A stretch of DNA of 64,000 nt. Source: Talaromyces rugulosus (taxonomy: Eukaryota; Ascomycota; Eurotiomycetes; Eurotiales; Trichocomaceae). How positions within the stretch are numbered: the first letter of the stretch is position 1; each line of letters begins with the position of its first letter. Below are positions 1-11,106 of the stretch, piece by piece. Both the position numbers and the translations under genes were made by a program. The DNA lies in contig NC_049562.1 in NCBI RefSeq assembly GCF_013368755.1, positions 5,642,001 through 5,706,000 on the forward strand, given 5' to 3'. The notes under the pieces are model-generated. The model was not told the origin of the DNA and searched no databases. It saw only the letters and a list, made by a program, of their open reading frames with translations.

Positions 1-83
1 TAAGCCGACCTCCGCACCATCGCTTCTCCGCACCGCTCAAGTTTCCTCACAAAAGCGGAATTCGTCTGCCAGCTGTATATAAA

Positions 84-1707
84 ATGGCTACGCGCACATT
101 CCTATCTAAGGGCCTGTTCCGGTTAAGGACTTCTGGTGTCTCTCTTTCTCCGCATTCCACAAGACATCCAGTTCAATGGCGGCACATGTCAACAGCCCTC
201 CCAGCAGCAGGAATCCTGCCCTTGGAAGGCGTTCGGGTTCTTGATATGACCAGAGTCCTCGCAGGAGTGAGTATCATCAAGTCAATTGCTGTCGTATGCA
301 TGCCCTAATCACTTAGACAGCCTTATTGCACGCAGATTCTAGCAGACCTTGGGTATGCAGCCTGTACATGTATCTTTCATATGTATTTCTGACTTGGGCG
401 CAGAGCAGATGTCATAAAAATTGAGCACCCGTTGCGAGGCGATGATACGAGGGCTTGGGGTCCTCCATTCGCCAAGTACCAGGATGAGTCCAAAGAAGGA
501 CCCGGTGAAAGTGCCTATTACCTTGCGGTACGATTACTGGAGAATCATTTTTATATGGTTATATTTCCTAACATTATTCTCCACCAGGTCAACAGGAACA
601 AAAAGTCCATCGGCTTATCATTCGCACATCCCTCGGGTGTGGATATCCTGCATAATCTTGCAAAGCAATGCGACATCCTCGTAGAAAACTACCTCCCCGG
701 AAGCCTAAAGAAATACGCCATGGACTATGAAACGCTCAGCAAGATCAACCCAAAGCTGATATACGCAAGCATAACCGGATACGGGCAAACAGGACCCTAT
801 AGCAATCGCGCTGGATACGACGTCATGGTAGAGGCGGAATTTGGGTTGATGCATATCACGGGCTCTCGAGACGGGCCTCCGGTGAAAGTGGGTGTTGCAG
901 TGACTGATCTTACCACCGGCCTTTATACATCAAATGCTATCATGGCTGCGATAATCGCACGCGGGCGCACGGGTAAGGGTCAGCACATTGACGCTTGCCT
1001 AAGTGATGTCCAAGTCGCTACGCTCGCGAATCTGGCGAGCTCGGCCCTGATCAGCGGTGAAAAGGACTCGGGGCGCTGGGGGACTGCACATCGTATGTTG
1101 AAATTGACCCTTAAAAAAGAGAATATGCTGACCCTGGTGCAGCTTCTATTGTCCCGTATCGAAGCTACAAGACTCTGGACGGCGATATTCTCTTTGGCGG
1201 TGGAAATGACCGACTTTTTGGCGTTCTTAGCGATCGGTTACAACGTCCTGAATGGAAGACGGACGATCGATTCGTAACAAACAGCGCCAGAGTGAAAAAT
1301 AGACTCGAAATAGACGGCATGATTGAAGAGATCACGAAAAAAAAGACCACACAAGAATGGCTCGAGATCTTCGAAGGCAGTGGCATGCCCTATTCTGCCG
1401 TGAACGATATCCAGGGCACACTGAATCATAAACATGGTGAGATGAAGAATGATAAATTCGGATAACAAAAACTAATCTCGGTTTTATTTCTATAGTCCAA
1501 GCTCGAAATATGGTCACCGAGGTCGACCATCCAGCATGCGGTCCTATCAAGGTCGTCAACACTCCGATCAAGTACTCTCATGCCAAACCCGGTGTTAGGA
1601 CGCCACCACCAACCCTGGGTCAGCACACTGATGAGATTCTTCGGGATCTTTTGCATTATCGAGAGGAAGATATCGCCTCATTGAAGCAAGACGGTGTCGT
1701 ATCATAG
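84..1707 (+). CDS. Class III (CaiB/BaiF) CoA-transferase, mitochondrial, SUGCT-like
   Basis: Six exons: 84-266, 321-352, 404-527, 588-1092, 1143-1436, 1496-1707; 449 aa. Class III CoA-transferases move CoA between carboxylic acids; the closest functional match by motif is succinate-hydroxymethylglutarate CoA-transferase. Seen in the sequence: an Arg/Ser-rich N-terminus of about 40 residues without acidic residues (likely mitochondrial presequence), the family opening GVRVLDMTRVLAGPYCTQIL, then GADVIKIEHP, a VNRNKKSI stretch, and GYDVMVEAEFG, whose Asp sits where the family's catalytic aspartate is expected. The C-terminus keeps the PTLGQHTDEIL motif typical of the family. Splice joins restore each motif exactly, for example GG|A for the Gly of GADV. 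The substrate cannot be read from sequence. A 3-hydroxy-3-methylglutarate or dicarboxylate role would suit the acyl-CoA catabolism genes further right, but no cluster operator is visible upstream, so I treat it as an ordinary flank gene. Confidence 0.87.
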
Positions 1708-2071
1708 ACTGACCGGTCAACTCGGTATAGAACATGAGGATTTCGTTCTGTAGAAAATAGTGTAAATACTATACCAAATATAAATTCTTAGACTTTTGAT
1801 CTCTTCAAATGTTGGTGCAGCTGTCAACGTATGTAAGTCTTGTCAGTGTGAAAAGATGTTGGATACAAGGACTGACCAATCAGCATGGCTTTCTGGCTAT
1901 TGAGTGATTGCTAATAATATGACTCCAAATTAAATTAAAAGCAAAAAATTATGCAAATACAAATTAGTTTAAGGAATCTGATTTAACCTGGATTTTTTTT
2001 TTTCAAAAAAAATAGCAGTCTAATGATAGACCTGCGTTGCTTCAATGTCGTCGGTACTAGTCGCATAGGGA
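1708..2071. other. Intergenic, AT-rich
   Basis: This holds the 3' region of the CoA-transferase and the 5' region of the PHD-finger gene. It is AT-rich with short T and A runs near 1991-2010. I see no gene or repeat. Confidence 0.6.
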
Positions 2072-3901
2072 ATGCTTATTAAGCGGCAAGTTGGGATGAA
2101 GACGAGATTTCCATTTCTTGAAAAGTATCTCCTGCACGTCGAAGCAGCTCATGGGCTGTCGAACCAGAATATCCCCCCAGCGCACATGATGGAATCGCAG
2201 CAGAATAATAGGGTTTCGCAGGCGGCGGAGTCTTCCACGTCAGAGACTCCAGGTGATACATCAAATCAGCATCCACCAGCCACGGTGCTGCTGCAGCCCA
2301 CCCAAAGCAGCAGCACTCCTTCTTCGAGTCAGCTTCAAAGACCTGGCCTTCATGGCCCCGACGCCGTTAAACAATATCGCTCTCAAGCCACGCTGATCCC
2401 AAAATTGTCCGAGTCTACCCTCCAGTTGCTTGCTTCCATTGGCGCTTCAAGTTCTTCCCCGCAGACAAAGGCAGAAGAACCCGGCAGAGCATTGAGTGAT
2501 TCTCCTGCGACAGTCACTGGAAATTCGTCCTGGAATCCTGGTCCTGACAGGGCATCCTCATTACCGGGCCCTCCAATGCCAGTCTTGCGCAGTAGAACTA
2601 TTGCGCCTCGCCCTTTGGTGCCTGCGCCTGCACCTGCACAAGAATTTAAAACACCGCTCCAACCGAGACCGGTGCCTGCTCCAGCTTTCATCAACCTTGC
2701 GCCGAAACCCGATAACTTGCCTGTTGCTGAGCCACCTGTTGTAGAAGAGCAACTTCCATCGTCGTCCGCTGTTGTCCCGGCACCCCCGCCGATTTCAACA
2801 TTACTAGCAGACCAATTGACCCCGTTGAAACCGGCTGTACGCAAAACCCCAGTCAAGTCGAGTGCGCGCTCAAGGAAGCGGAAGCGTGTCCGGGGCAGCG
2901 AAGATGAGATTAAAGCCGGGGACTCGAGTTCGGATGATTCTTCGGACGACATGGTTCCCATGGCAAGACAAACAAAATCTGGACGACAGGTAAATCGGCC
3001 TACATTCTTTGCACCTTTACCCGAGGAGAAAATATCATCGCCATCAGGCAGTCCGAATGCTGCTACTGGCGGTACTCCCGTTGTCAAACGACGGAGAAAG
3101 GTATATCGAAAGAACGGAAAAGATATTAATATCACTTGCAAGCACTGCCAGAGGGGTCATAGCCCATCTACCAACATGATTGTCTTTTGTGATGAATGCA
3201 ACGTTGCCTGGCACCAGTTCTGCCATAACCCTCCAATCGGTAAAGAGCTCATCGAAGTCGAAGAAGCACAATGGTTCTGTGCCGAATGTCGCCCAGCGAA
3301 ACCAGTCGCGCTGATAAAGCTCAAACTGCCCCGGAATGATATCTCAACCCCACCACACCTGTCGAGGCCTCTTGCTGGAGGAGAGCTTTTTACAACGGAG
3401 CAGCAACGTGGCTATTTGTCTAGTCTTTCTCACACCGCTCTCGTTGACATGTTGGTGAATCTCTCAGAGTCGAATCCTGCTTTACCACTCTTTCCGGAGA
3501 ATCTTGGTGATTTAACGGCATCAAAGTTTGCCATGTCGCTGTCAAATAAAACAATGACGCAGTATGAGTCCCAGGAGTTGCCACAAGCCAATGCCCCTGC
3601 AAAGGATACCGTGAAAGAGCAAGTGGCCGAGCCAGTAGCAGTTGATTCAAATAAACCAAAAAAGCGTCATGGAAAGAAAAGTCGCACCGAAGACTCTGAC
3701 GACTCTGGCTCTGAATACGAAATTGAAGAACACCGTCTGTATCCGCATCCAGGGAACGGATTCTGTTTACCGCCAGAAGAAGATGACCTTGATATCTTAT
3801 TGGACGACCCTACTTGCCCTACATTTAGTCACACTATTCACAATTATGCTGAAGGACATACGCTCGCCAAAGGCTCTTTCACTATCTCGGTCACAGCTTA
3901 A
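2072..3901 (+). CDS. PHD-finger protein, probably a chromatin reader
   Basis: A single open frame of 609 aa. Residues about 50-330 are low complexity, rich in Pro, Ser, Ala and Gln, with a basic stretch (KSSARSRKRKRVRG) that looks like a nuclear localisation signal and an acidic serine patch after it. One PHD finger lies at about residues 355-408, with ligands in C4HC3 order: CKHC, CDEC, WHQFC and a final CAEC. PHD fingers read histone tails, so a nuclear role is expected. Residues 520-575 form a second acidic/basic patch with SDDSGSEYE. The C-terminal part carries no domain I recognise. Start is uncertain: ATGs at 2072, 2096 and 2186 are in frame, and the residues before 2186 could be leader. 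It converges with the amidohydrolase gene, with only 66 bp between stop codons. Confidence 0.83.
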   Translation: MLIKRQVGMKTRFPFLEKYLLHVEAAHGLSNQNIPPAHMMESQQNNRVSQAAESSTSETPGDTSNQHPPATVLLQPTQSSSTPSSSQLQRPGLHGPDAVKQYRSQATLIPKLSESTLQLLASIGASSSSPQTKAEEPGRALSDSPATVTGNSSWNPGPDRASSLPGPPMPVLRSRTIAPRPLVPAPAPAQEFKTPLQPRPVPAPAFINLAPKPDNLPVAEPPVVEEQLPSSSAVVPAPPPISTLLADQLTPLKPAVRKTPVKSSARSRKRKRVRGSEDEIKAGDSSSDDSSDDMVPMARQTKSGRQVNRPTFFAPLPEEKISSPSGSPNAATGGTPVVKRRRKVYRKNGKDINITCKHCQRGHSPSTNMIVFCDECNVAWHQFCHNPPIGKELIEVEEAQWFCAECRPAKPVALIKLKLPRNDISTPPHLSRPLAGGELFTTEQQRGYLSSLSHTALVDMLVNLSESNPALPLFPENLGDLTASKFAMSLSNKTMTQYESQELPQANAPAKDTVKEQVAEPVAVDSNKPKKRHGKKSRTEDSDDSGSEYEIEEHRLYPHPGNGFCLPPEEDDLDILLDDPTCPTFSHTIHNYAEGHTLAKGSFTISVTA

Positions 3902-3967
3902 CAGGCTACTACTTTACAAGTAGTATTCTCTTATCATACAAGAATGGTATCACCCATGGAGATTCAT

Positions 3968-5392
3968 TCAGCTGTCCTGGATTGACTCGACGGCTATACT
4001 GGCAAGCCTGTTCATCGCTGTATTTTTTAGAAGGAGTCTGCCATTTGATACGACTTCTCTGGTGGAAACTTCTGGTGGATCCCATACAATATCTGCTACG
4101 GTCTGCTTGGGTCGAGTTTGCCCAAACCCTGTTTGGTCCACATTTGGTAGGATCAGGAGATCGCCCTGATAGCCAGTTTTCAAACCGATATCGACAGAAG
4201 ACTCTGTTAGGCCAATAGCTGCGCGCGCTCGAGTTGAGATGCATTCATAAAGCATAGCCACGTCTGACGGTTTTCCTCCGTGGTATATACCAACGCCCAG
4301 ACAGGCCAAGGATATTGGGTCTACGCTACCCCATGGCGTGAACGCGTTTCCAACATTGTTAACCCCAATCACGGTATCTAGGCTAAGAGCTTGAATCATA
4401 TGCAAAACTTGCAATGTGCCTCTTGGGCGAACGTGAGGCCTTTTAAAATTTTCGCCAACTGGCAATGGGGCCATGTACAAATCGCTTGTTGGCAAAGCGA
4501 CAAAGCTGACAGGCAGATCGTGGTCGTGGATTGTCGAAGCCAGTCTACCCCATTCGTCGTCCGAAAATAGCGTTAGTCGAGTGCAATGTCCCAGCATGAC
4601 TCGGGCCTTTGTTGCTGATGCTGTCCACCCGGTCTTCCTCAGTGTCTCAAGGACGTGCCAAACCATGGCCTCGCTGTTCTCATTGAGGTTATAGTCGATA
4701 TGAAAGTCAACATGCTTTTGCAATTCCCATGCACGAGATATAGCCCATTCTATATTTTTCCGTGACGCTTCGACAGTTGACTCGACATATGGCGTTGTGC
4801 CGATAACGTCGACTTCCGGGTCTCTGACGGCGTCTTCCATACGCCTCCAATTTTCCTCTGCATGCTGCCCCGAAAATATTGGATCTTGTGCAAACGACAC
4901 AAGCTGTATCTGGCAAATGTCTTTCCATTCCTTCTTGAGCCGTTTCCCCACCTCCAAGCATGTCATTTTAACAGTCGAGTCCACTTCTACAAACCCTCTA
5001 ATCGCGGTTACCCCGGCAGCAACAGATTCAGTTACCAACTGGTTGCCACGCTTTATTAAATCGTCGTGGTGAAACCGCTTCTTGGCCAACGTAGTAAAAT
5101 GCAGTGCTTCCTCAAATGAACCGTTCACAGGTAGAAGATCGGAATATTCTTTAGACCCGTGTATAAATGCTTTGTCGAGGTGAATGTGTGGATGGACCAG
5201 CGCCGGAAGTACTAGTGGAGCACTACTGTCTTCTTCTTCTTTTTTATCTATTGTGGCGGACTTTGAGGGGCTTATCGTCGTTTCGCTATTATTTCGTGCA
5301 AAGGAGATATCCCACAGCGAAGAGGGGTCTTCATCGTGGATACGCACGGATCTTAACGTCTTGATCGACGAGGTGCGAATGTTTGCAGCCAT
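3968..5392 (-). CDS. Cytosine-deaminase-like amidohydrolase (metal-dependent hydrolase)
   Basis: Single exon, 474 aa from ATG 5392; the frame extends upstream only to non-ATG codons. The amidohydrolase TIM barrel is shown by PALVHPHIHLDKAF (the HxH metal motif of strand 1 in the cytosine deaminase/AtzC branch), then DFHIDYN and GHCTRL, which supply the two later His positions. The last metal/catalytic position, normally Asp (the HDD motif in E. coli CodA), reads GVNNVGN here, so Asp is replaced by Asn. Related bacterial enzymes deaminate cytosine or strip amines from triazine rings; the substrate here is unknown. The altered acidic site makes classical deamination doubtful. Convergent with the PHD gene. 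Confidence is high for the fold and low for the reaction. Confidence 0.82.
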   Translation of the reverse strand: MAANIRTSSIKTLRSVRIHDEDPSSLWDISFARNNSETTISPSKSATIDKKEEEDSSAPLVLPALVHPHIHLDKAFIHGSKEYSDLLPVNGSFEEALHFTTLAKKRFHHDDLIKRGNQLVTESVAAGVTAIRGFVEVDSTVKMTCLEVGKRLKKEWKDICQIQLVSFAQDPIFSGQHAEENWRRMEDAVRDPEVDVIGTTPYVESTVEASRKNIEWAISRAWELQKHVDFHIDYNLNENSEAMVWHVLETLRKTGWTASATKARVMLGHCTRLTLFSDDEWGRLASTIHDHDLPVSFVALPTSDLYMAPLPVGENFKRPHVRPRGTLQVLHMIQALSLDTVIGVNNVGNAFTPWGSVDPISLACLGVGIYHGGKPSDVAMLYECISTRARAAIGLTESSVDIGLKTGYQGDLLILPNVDQTGFGQTRPKQTVADIVWDPPEVSTREVVSNGRLLLKNTAMNRLASIAVESIQDS

Positions 5393-6304
5393 TGTCCACT
5401 CATCTGAATCCAAGATACAGAATTAAATATTCAAAGATTAATGAGAAAATCAACTCAATCAGACTGGGCGGCGCCTTTCAAATGCTCGAGCCTCCATTCT
5501 CCACCTAGAACCCCGCTCGGAGATAAGGCAAAAAAAAAGGCTTTGATGATTCCGCGTTGGAGAGGGTGTAAATGTTACATGTAACGGTGAATCCACATTT
5601 TTAAAGATATTAGATAAAATACTAGCGTAGATCTTTAGATATTATCATAGTGAGACTACCTTATTAGTTGTTAGGCGCATAATTCAATTGACATTTGCCT
5701 TATAGAAGGGTTTAGTAACACACTCGCAGCGATCCGCTTGTTCGCTGTCCGATGTATAAAGCGACTGGTTTTTGATATCCCGTAACAAAATTAACAACAG
5801 AGAAGCAAACACAGAAAGACGTGTAAAATGTAATCTATGCTGTTGATCTCTTTCTATTGGTCATGCATGCTTATATAAGTCTTTGTTCTATTTTTGGGCC
5901 TTCGACGGCGCGTGCCTAACCTAATCGGAACTTCACGTTTGTATCATCAACGAACACCAGCTAGCTCCTCAGTCACTCGGCCTTCTCCGTGGCCTGCGAA
6001 TATGGCTGTGCTGTAGGATTTTCTCGGAGCTGTGACTGGTAGCACCTGTTGGGCCTGATATTTTTACACGTTGACGTGGCCATAACATTGAAACATCTGT
6101 GCCACCGGGTTCCGCCTTCTTGCCTATCGACTCGGATTACTCGTCGAACAGAAATTAACTTGCATCTTTGAATTATACAGTCAGAGGACTACATTCCAAA
6201 TTCAGGAATATTCCTTTACTTTCCGATTTTGTGTCACGTCGAACAAGTGTTGCTCGGTACATTTCTATATACCAAAACACATCTTTCAATATCAACTAGC
6301 CACC
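5393..6304. other. Divergent intergenic region, amidohydrolase / SDR
   Basis: About 0.9 kb between two divergent starts, presumably both promoters. The left half is AT-rich. The right half (5900-6150) is more GC-rich and contains CGG-CCTTCT-CCG at 5978-5989, which matches the CGG-N6-CCG frame of the cluster operator but not its inner consensus. No gene seen. Confidence 0.5.
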
Positions 6305-7532
6305 ATGCGCAAAATCACGACAACACCACGCATCCTCAAGCCTCAAGCGGCCAAAAAGTGGTACCAACATCTAACCATCGACCTCCTCATCAAAGTCCTC
6401 AACCAAACCTTTCTGCACCCGTTCATAGCATGGATCATCGTCCTCTGTCTGCGCGCCCAAGTGACCCCCATCGACCATCCGGCGTGGATAATCGCGCTCG
6501 GATATGCGATCTTCCTGACCCTCTGGACTGCAGCTGGCATGCTCAACCGCCGCATTGCGTATGGCTTGCCGCGCGAAGTTGAGCCGAGTCATGAGATTAT
6601 CGTGATTACGGGTGGAGGTAGCGGGCTTGGCCAGCTTATTGCCCAGATCTACGGGATGAGGGGCGCGGGTGTTGCGGTTTTGGATGTCAAGGAGGTGAGT
6701 GAAGTGGAAGGGTGGGATGAGCTTTCTGGTGTAGACTACTATCAGTGTGATGTGAGCGATCGGAAGGCTCTAGAGATGACGGCTAAGAGGATTGAAAATG
6801 ATGTGAGTGCTAATCTTCGTTTTGGATATATCTGAATGTTTCCCGAGTACTGCGTGGCTATGCTAATCATGTCTTATATAGTTGGGAAAGCCCACGGTGC
6901 TCATCAACTGCGCCGCTGCGGGAATACATGGAGTGCCGCTCCTCTCACTAACCCCGGAAGCGATGAAGAAAACCATCCAGACCAATCTATTCGCCCCCTT
7001 TCATGTGCTGCAGGTGTTCTTGCCCGGCATGATGGAAACAGACAATGGCGGTGTCGTGGTCAACGTCAGTTCAGTTCTTGGACAGCTAACGGCCGCTGGT
7101 TTGTCGGATTACTCTGCCAGCAAAGCCGGTCTCAGCGCAATGCATAGGTCTTTAGAAGCCGAACTTCGGGCCTCGGGCCATGACGACAAAATAAAAACAC
7201 TGCTGGTGGAAACAGGACAGCTGTCTACACCTTTATTTGACGGCATCCAAACCCCAAGTCAATTCTTTGCGCCTGTTGTCGAGCCTATCCAAGTTGCGTA
7301 TGATATTGTCTCGGCCATTGACAACGGCGACAATGGCCTTATCAGAATGCCTGCCTTTGCGAAGTTGGTGAATTGGTATGCCGTGCTGCCTGCTTCCATT
7401 CAGAGGCTAGCTCGCTATGTGAGTGGAATAGACTCGGCGGTCGCCAAGGCATACAGCGGCCAGATCCCAGTACCGGATTATTCGAGTTCAAGTGAATCAG
7501 AGAGCGAAGCCGAGGTACTTCGCACGAAATAA
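6305..7532 (+). CDS. Membrane-anchored short-chain dehydrogenase/reductase (SDR16C/retinol-dehydrogenase-like)
   Basis: Two exons, 6305-6802 and 6882-7532; 382 aa. The start is well placed, with CCACC just before ATG. Residues 30-85 hold two hydrophobic segments, which anchor many lipid-active SDRs in the ER or lipid droplets. The Rossmann part follows: TGGGSGLGQ (NAD(P)-binding TGxxxGxG), VLDVKEV, NCAAAG in place of the usual NNAG, VNVSSVLGQ with the catalytic Ser region, and YSASKAG carrying the YxxxK pair. The C-terminus is acidic and Ser-rich. Family members oxidise or reduce retinoids, steroids or fatty alcohols; the substrate here is not readable. Adjacent sof1 is convergent, 60 bp away. 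Confidence 0.86.
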
Positions 7533-7592
7533 GCTTATGAACCTGGGGAGCTGTCCCGAATACTTTGTTTTGGCTGAGATAATGTCGAGTCT

Positions 7593-9048
7593 TTATTTTT
7601 CAGTTGCCAGAACAACCTTGTCGCGTTCGGCACGATGAGGCATGGTGCCTTTCTTGCTATGTTTGCGAACATTATCTTCCCGCCGCTTGATTGCTGAAAG
7701 CTCCTCTTTCTTGATTTCACCAGCCTTTTTGATAGCCTTTGGCACATGGCGATGGTTCTTGATCCGTCGAATCTCGGGCATGTGAGAGTATCTACGGACA
7801 AGGGCCTGATCGTATTCAAGCTTGTGGCGCTGCTTAGCACTCTTCACCCCTGCGCGAGAGGAGGCGTTGGTGCGCCATATACGAATGTTTCCGTCGTCGG
7901 ACCCAGAAAGGACATAGTTATTATCAGGGGTGAACATGGCGGAGAAGACCCTGCGTGAAGAACGTAGGTGAGTAAACAATGAGCCGATAAAGTAGTACCA
8001 AATTGCAGTATTCATACCTTTGCATTCTCTGCATGTGATAGACATCCCTAGAGCGTCCCGAGGCTCGGTTAAACAAACGTATCGTACGATCGTAAGATGC
8101 TGTAACCAATTCCTCACCGGTAGGACTGAACTCGACGTCCATGACGGCAGCAACGTGGTCCTTGTAGATATTCAAGGCTCGATCCATCTTCCTCATATCG
8201 AACATGTATGCATTGTGATCTTCATTTGCGACGGCGAAGTTGAAAGCTTCCATTGGGTTCCAGGAGATGGAATTAGAGGCCAAATTCAAAACCACCTTGG
8301 ATACTGCTGATGAAGTCCGAAGATCGTACATGACAATTGATCGGTCGGTTGCAGTAGAGCCGAGAATGGAAGTCTCTGTTTGGTTAAAGGCAAGAGATGT
8401 GATGGTGTCCGTGCTAGTTGGCCAGTGAAGAGTTTGAGATGCATTCGAAGACGGCCGCGACAAATCGTATATGGAGATGACAGACGACGAAGCCGCGAAT
8501 GCAGATTGGTCACGGTGATGCGAGACCCCAGTGAAGGGGGTCTGCCCAAGGAAAGTTGCAAGAGGAGGAGCCTCTGGCGTGGAGTTGTAAGGGTCGAAAA
8601 GTTTGACGGTCTTGTCGCTGGCACAGGACAGCAGTTTGCGATCCGGGGTCCAGCATATGCCCTTGACGATATTTTCGTGCGCCTGGGTATTCCACACCTC
8701 CTCTCGAGTTTGCATGTCCCACACTTTCACGATTCCATCGCCGGAACCGCTTGCAATGCGTTCCAGAGAACCGGGGTCCTTGGCCATAGTGTACACCCCG
8801 TCGACGTGTCCACTGCCCAGTTGGCCAACAAATGGTGCAGCAAACATGCGGTCCATCTTGATCGCATTCAGCGCCCGTGTGTATTCTCGTGCTCGTTCGA
8901 ATGGATGCTGTGAGGGATCGAGATTTCGCTGCTGCTTGGCCACAGTAGAGCCAGGCGCTTGCTGCGAGGCAGCAGAGCGCGACAAAGCCTTAATTTTCTA
9001 TTCGCCATTAGTATAATATCTTAATATGCATGGAATAAAACCCACCAT
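7593..9048 (-). CDS. sof1: Sof1/DCAF13-type WD40 protein, small-subunit processome
   Basis: Three coding exons on the minus strand: 9048-9046, 8997-8018, 7950-7593; 446 aa. Sof1 is a WD-repeat component of the U3 snoRNP/SSU processome needed for 18S rRNA maturation in the nucleolus. WD repeats occupy roughly residues 60-350 (for example DGIVKVWD, DKTVKLFD, DGNIRIWR). The C-terminal Sof1 domain has the basic signature region around YSHMPEIRRIKNHRHVPK and ends in a KHSKKGTMPHRAERDK tail. The first coding exon is only the ATG: splicing ATG|gtgggt...tag|AAAATTAAG gives MKIKALSRSAAS, the N-terminus expected for the family. Without this intron no ATG lies near the conserved start. Head-to-head with rpn6, starts 331 bp apart. 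Confidence 0.93.
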
Positions 9049-9379
9049 TTTGGCTGTTTTACAAAAAAATATTTGATCGTGGAAGAGAAAAAGTATTCGG
9101 CGGAACTTTTTCCAGGCGGAGACTAAAAGTTTTGGCAAGAACCGGCCGGCAACGGTGATTCGCCGGCCCGCCGCAGGGCAAGAGAGCTCGTTAGCCCCGG
9201 CGACGTGACGCTCGGTCTGCCTACAGCTGTCGTTGACCTCGAGCTTCCGATTCCCACACTCCAACAGCATCAAACGCAAGCCAGAACCCCATATCCCCCA
9301 TCATCAGTTTCAACCTATCTCCTTCTGTCGCCGCCCCGACTTTGACTTGATTGTGCACGCCCAGGATACGCTGCTCACC
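9049..9379. promoter_or_regulatory. Shared divergent promoter region sof1 / rpn6
   Basis: The 331 bp separate the start codons of a ribosome-biogenesis gene and a proteasome gene. The centre (about 9139-9210) is GC-rich with several CCGG/GCCGG palindromes. No copy of the cluster operator is present. Confidence 0.55.
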
Positions 9380-10712
9380 ATGGCTTCCACGCCCGCCGCT
9401 CAGCGGATTGAAGAAGCCAAGGCCATCGCGCCCAAAGATCCTGCCAAAGCAGAGCAGATATACAAGGACGTCTTGTCTTCGGGTATTGGCAAGACCGAGT
9501 CTGCCTCGAGAGACTATGAGGGAGCTTTAGTGGGACTGGGAGAGCTCTACCGGGACAACAAAAAGGCCAACGAGCTGGCCGACCTGATCAAGACGAGCCG
9601 CGATGCATTCTCCTCTTTCGCGAAAGCGAAGACTGCTAAGCTGGGTAAGCAGAGTTGCAGAGTTTTGTCCCACTTCTTTTACTGATGATTTGTGTGCGCT
9701 TGTAGTCCGGCAACTGTTGGATCAGCTCAGTGAGATCCCCAACACCATTGAGATCCAGGTCGCTGTTATCAAGTCTTCCATAGAGTGGGCGGTTTCGGAA
9801 CGACGTTCTTTCCTCCGACAGAGCCTTGAGACCCGTTTAGTGATTATTTACATGCAAAAACAATCCTATTACGATGCCCTGACTTTGATCAACTCCTTAC
9901 TCAAAGAGTTGAAGCGGTTGGATGACAAGGTCGTCTTGGTGGAAATCCAGCTCCTCGAATCCCGCGTTTACCATGCTCTTGGTAACCAACCCAAGGCCCG
10001 CGCTGCTCTTACGTCGGCTCGAACATCCGCTTCCGCTGTCTACACACCGCCCATCCTTCAAGCTGGCCTCGACATGCAAAGTGGGATGTTGCATGCCGAA
10101 GACAAGGACTTCAACACAGCGTATTCATACTTTATCGAAGCATTGGAAGGATACAGTTCTCTCGATGATTCCGAGAAAGCCACGGCAGCCCTACAGTACA
10201 TGCTGCTGTGCAAAATCATGCTCAACCTGGTTGACGATGTGACAAACCTGCTCAGCTCAAAGCAGGCACTGAAATACGCCAGCACGCGCCTTGAAGCCAT
10301 GAAGGCTGTGGCTCGTGCTCATGCAAACCGATCACTGGAGGAATATGAAAAGGCACTTTCCGACTACCGATACGAACTCGGCGGCGATGTCTTCATCCGT
10401 AACCATCTTCGCCGGCTTTATGATGCGATGTTGGAGCAGAACCTGATCAAGGTGATCGAGCCATTCAGCCGCGTAGAAATCGACCATATTGCAAAGATGG
10501 TCGGCTTGGACACGCAGCAGGTGGAAAGGAAGTTGTCGCAGATGATTCTGGATAAGGTCATAACCGGCGTTCTAGACCAGGGTGCGGGCTGTCTGATCAT
10601 CTTTGAAGAGACGGAGAGGGACAAGGGCTACGACGCAGCGTTGCAGACGATTGAGAAGCTCAACAATGTAGTGGAAGTGCTGTATGCTAATCAGGCGTCG
10701 ATGTTGGAGTAG
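9380..10712 (+). CDS. rpn6: 26S proteasome lid subunit Rpn6 (PSMD11)
   Basis: Two exons, 9380-9644 and 9706-10712; 423 aa, the normal length for Rpn6. The lid subunit clamps the regulatory particle to the 20S core. It is built of N-terminal helical repeats (residues 1-about 220, including DYEGALVGLGELYRDNKK and SIEWAVSERRSFLRQ) followed by a PCI domain (about 230-390) with LGGDVFIRNHLRRLYD, VEIDHIAKMVGL and ILDKVITGVLDQGAGCLIIF. The ATG follows CTCACC, and the first residues MASTPAAQRIEEAK fit the family start. The join K-L-V-R-Q is restored exactly by G|TC. Promoter shared with sof1. Confidence 0.95.
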
Positions 10713-11106
10713 AATTCGTACATATCAACCCAAGGTTGACATGCTATTTATTCCCTCCATTCGAACCCGTCTTGGAACATGTAATGTAGCTCTATCAAAT
10801 ACTACGCAGCACTTTTATTTGCATTTGTTTATAGAAAACATTCGAGACTAGCCCTACATCTTCAGTAATATTATTAGTTGACTGTAATTATTGTCCTCAG
10901 ATCTTAGCCTAGTGGCCGAATCGGGTTAGCGCAATGCCGTCGCGGACGAGCGACCGATCGCGACTTGGACAAGCATCGTCCATGAACCAACAGACTGAAG
11001 CAACCGCTGCCCAGACCACGAATCCGCGCCATCGCTAGCGACAAGTGCCCTGCAAGCTGCCTGACCTGGCATCCTATTTTAGCGATCTATCGACGCTGTC
11101 GCCACC
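10713..11106. other. Intergenic rpn6 / snf12
   Basis: 3' region of rpn6 (AT-rich to about 10890), then a GC-rich stretch with several CG-rich words leading to snf12. No gene and no cluster operator seen. Confidence 0.5.

Noticed and set aside
2383..3141. 252-codon minus-strand open frame opposite the PHD-finger gene
   Set aside because: Shadow of the Pro/Ser/Ala-rich coding region; low complexity and no domain, while the plus strand codes a complete PHD finger.
5978..5989. CGG-CCTTCT-CCG upstream of the SDR gene at 6305
   Set aside because: It has the CGG-N6-CCG frame, but the inner bases do not fit the A and C positions of the cluster consensus on either strand, and one such hit is compatible with chance. 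I used it as a control, not as an operator.
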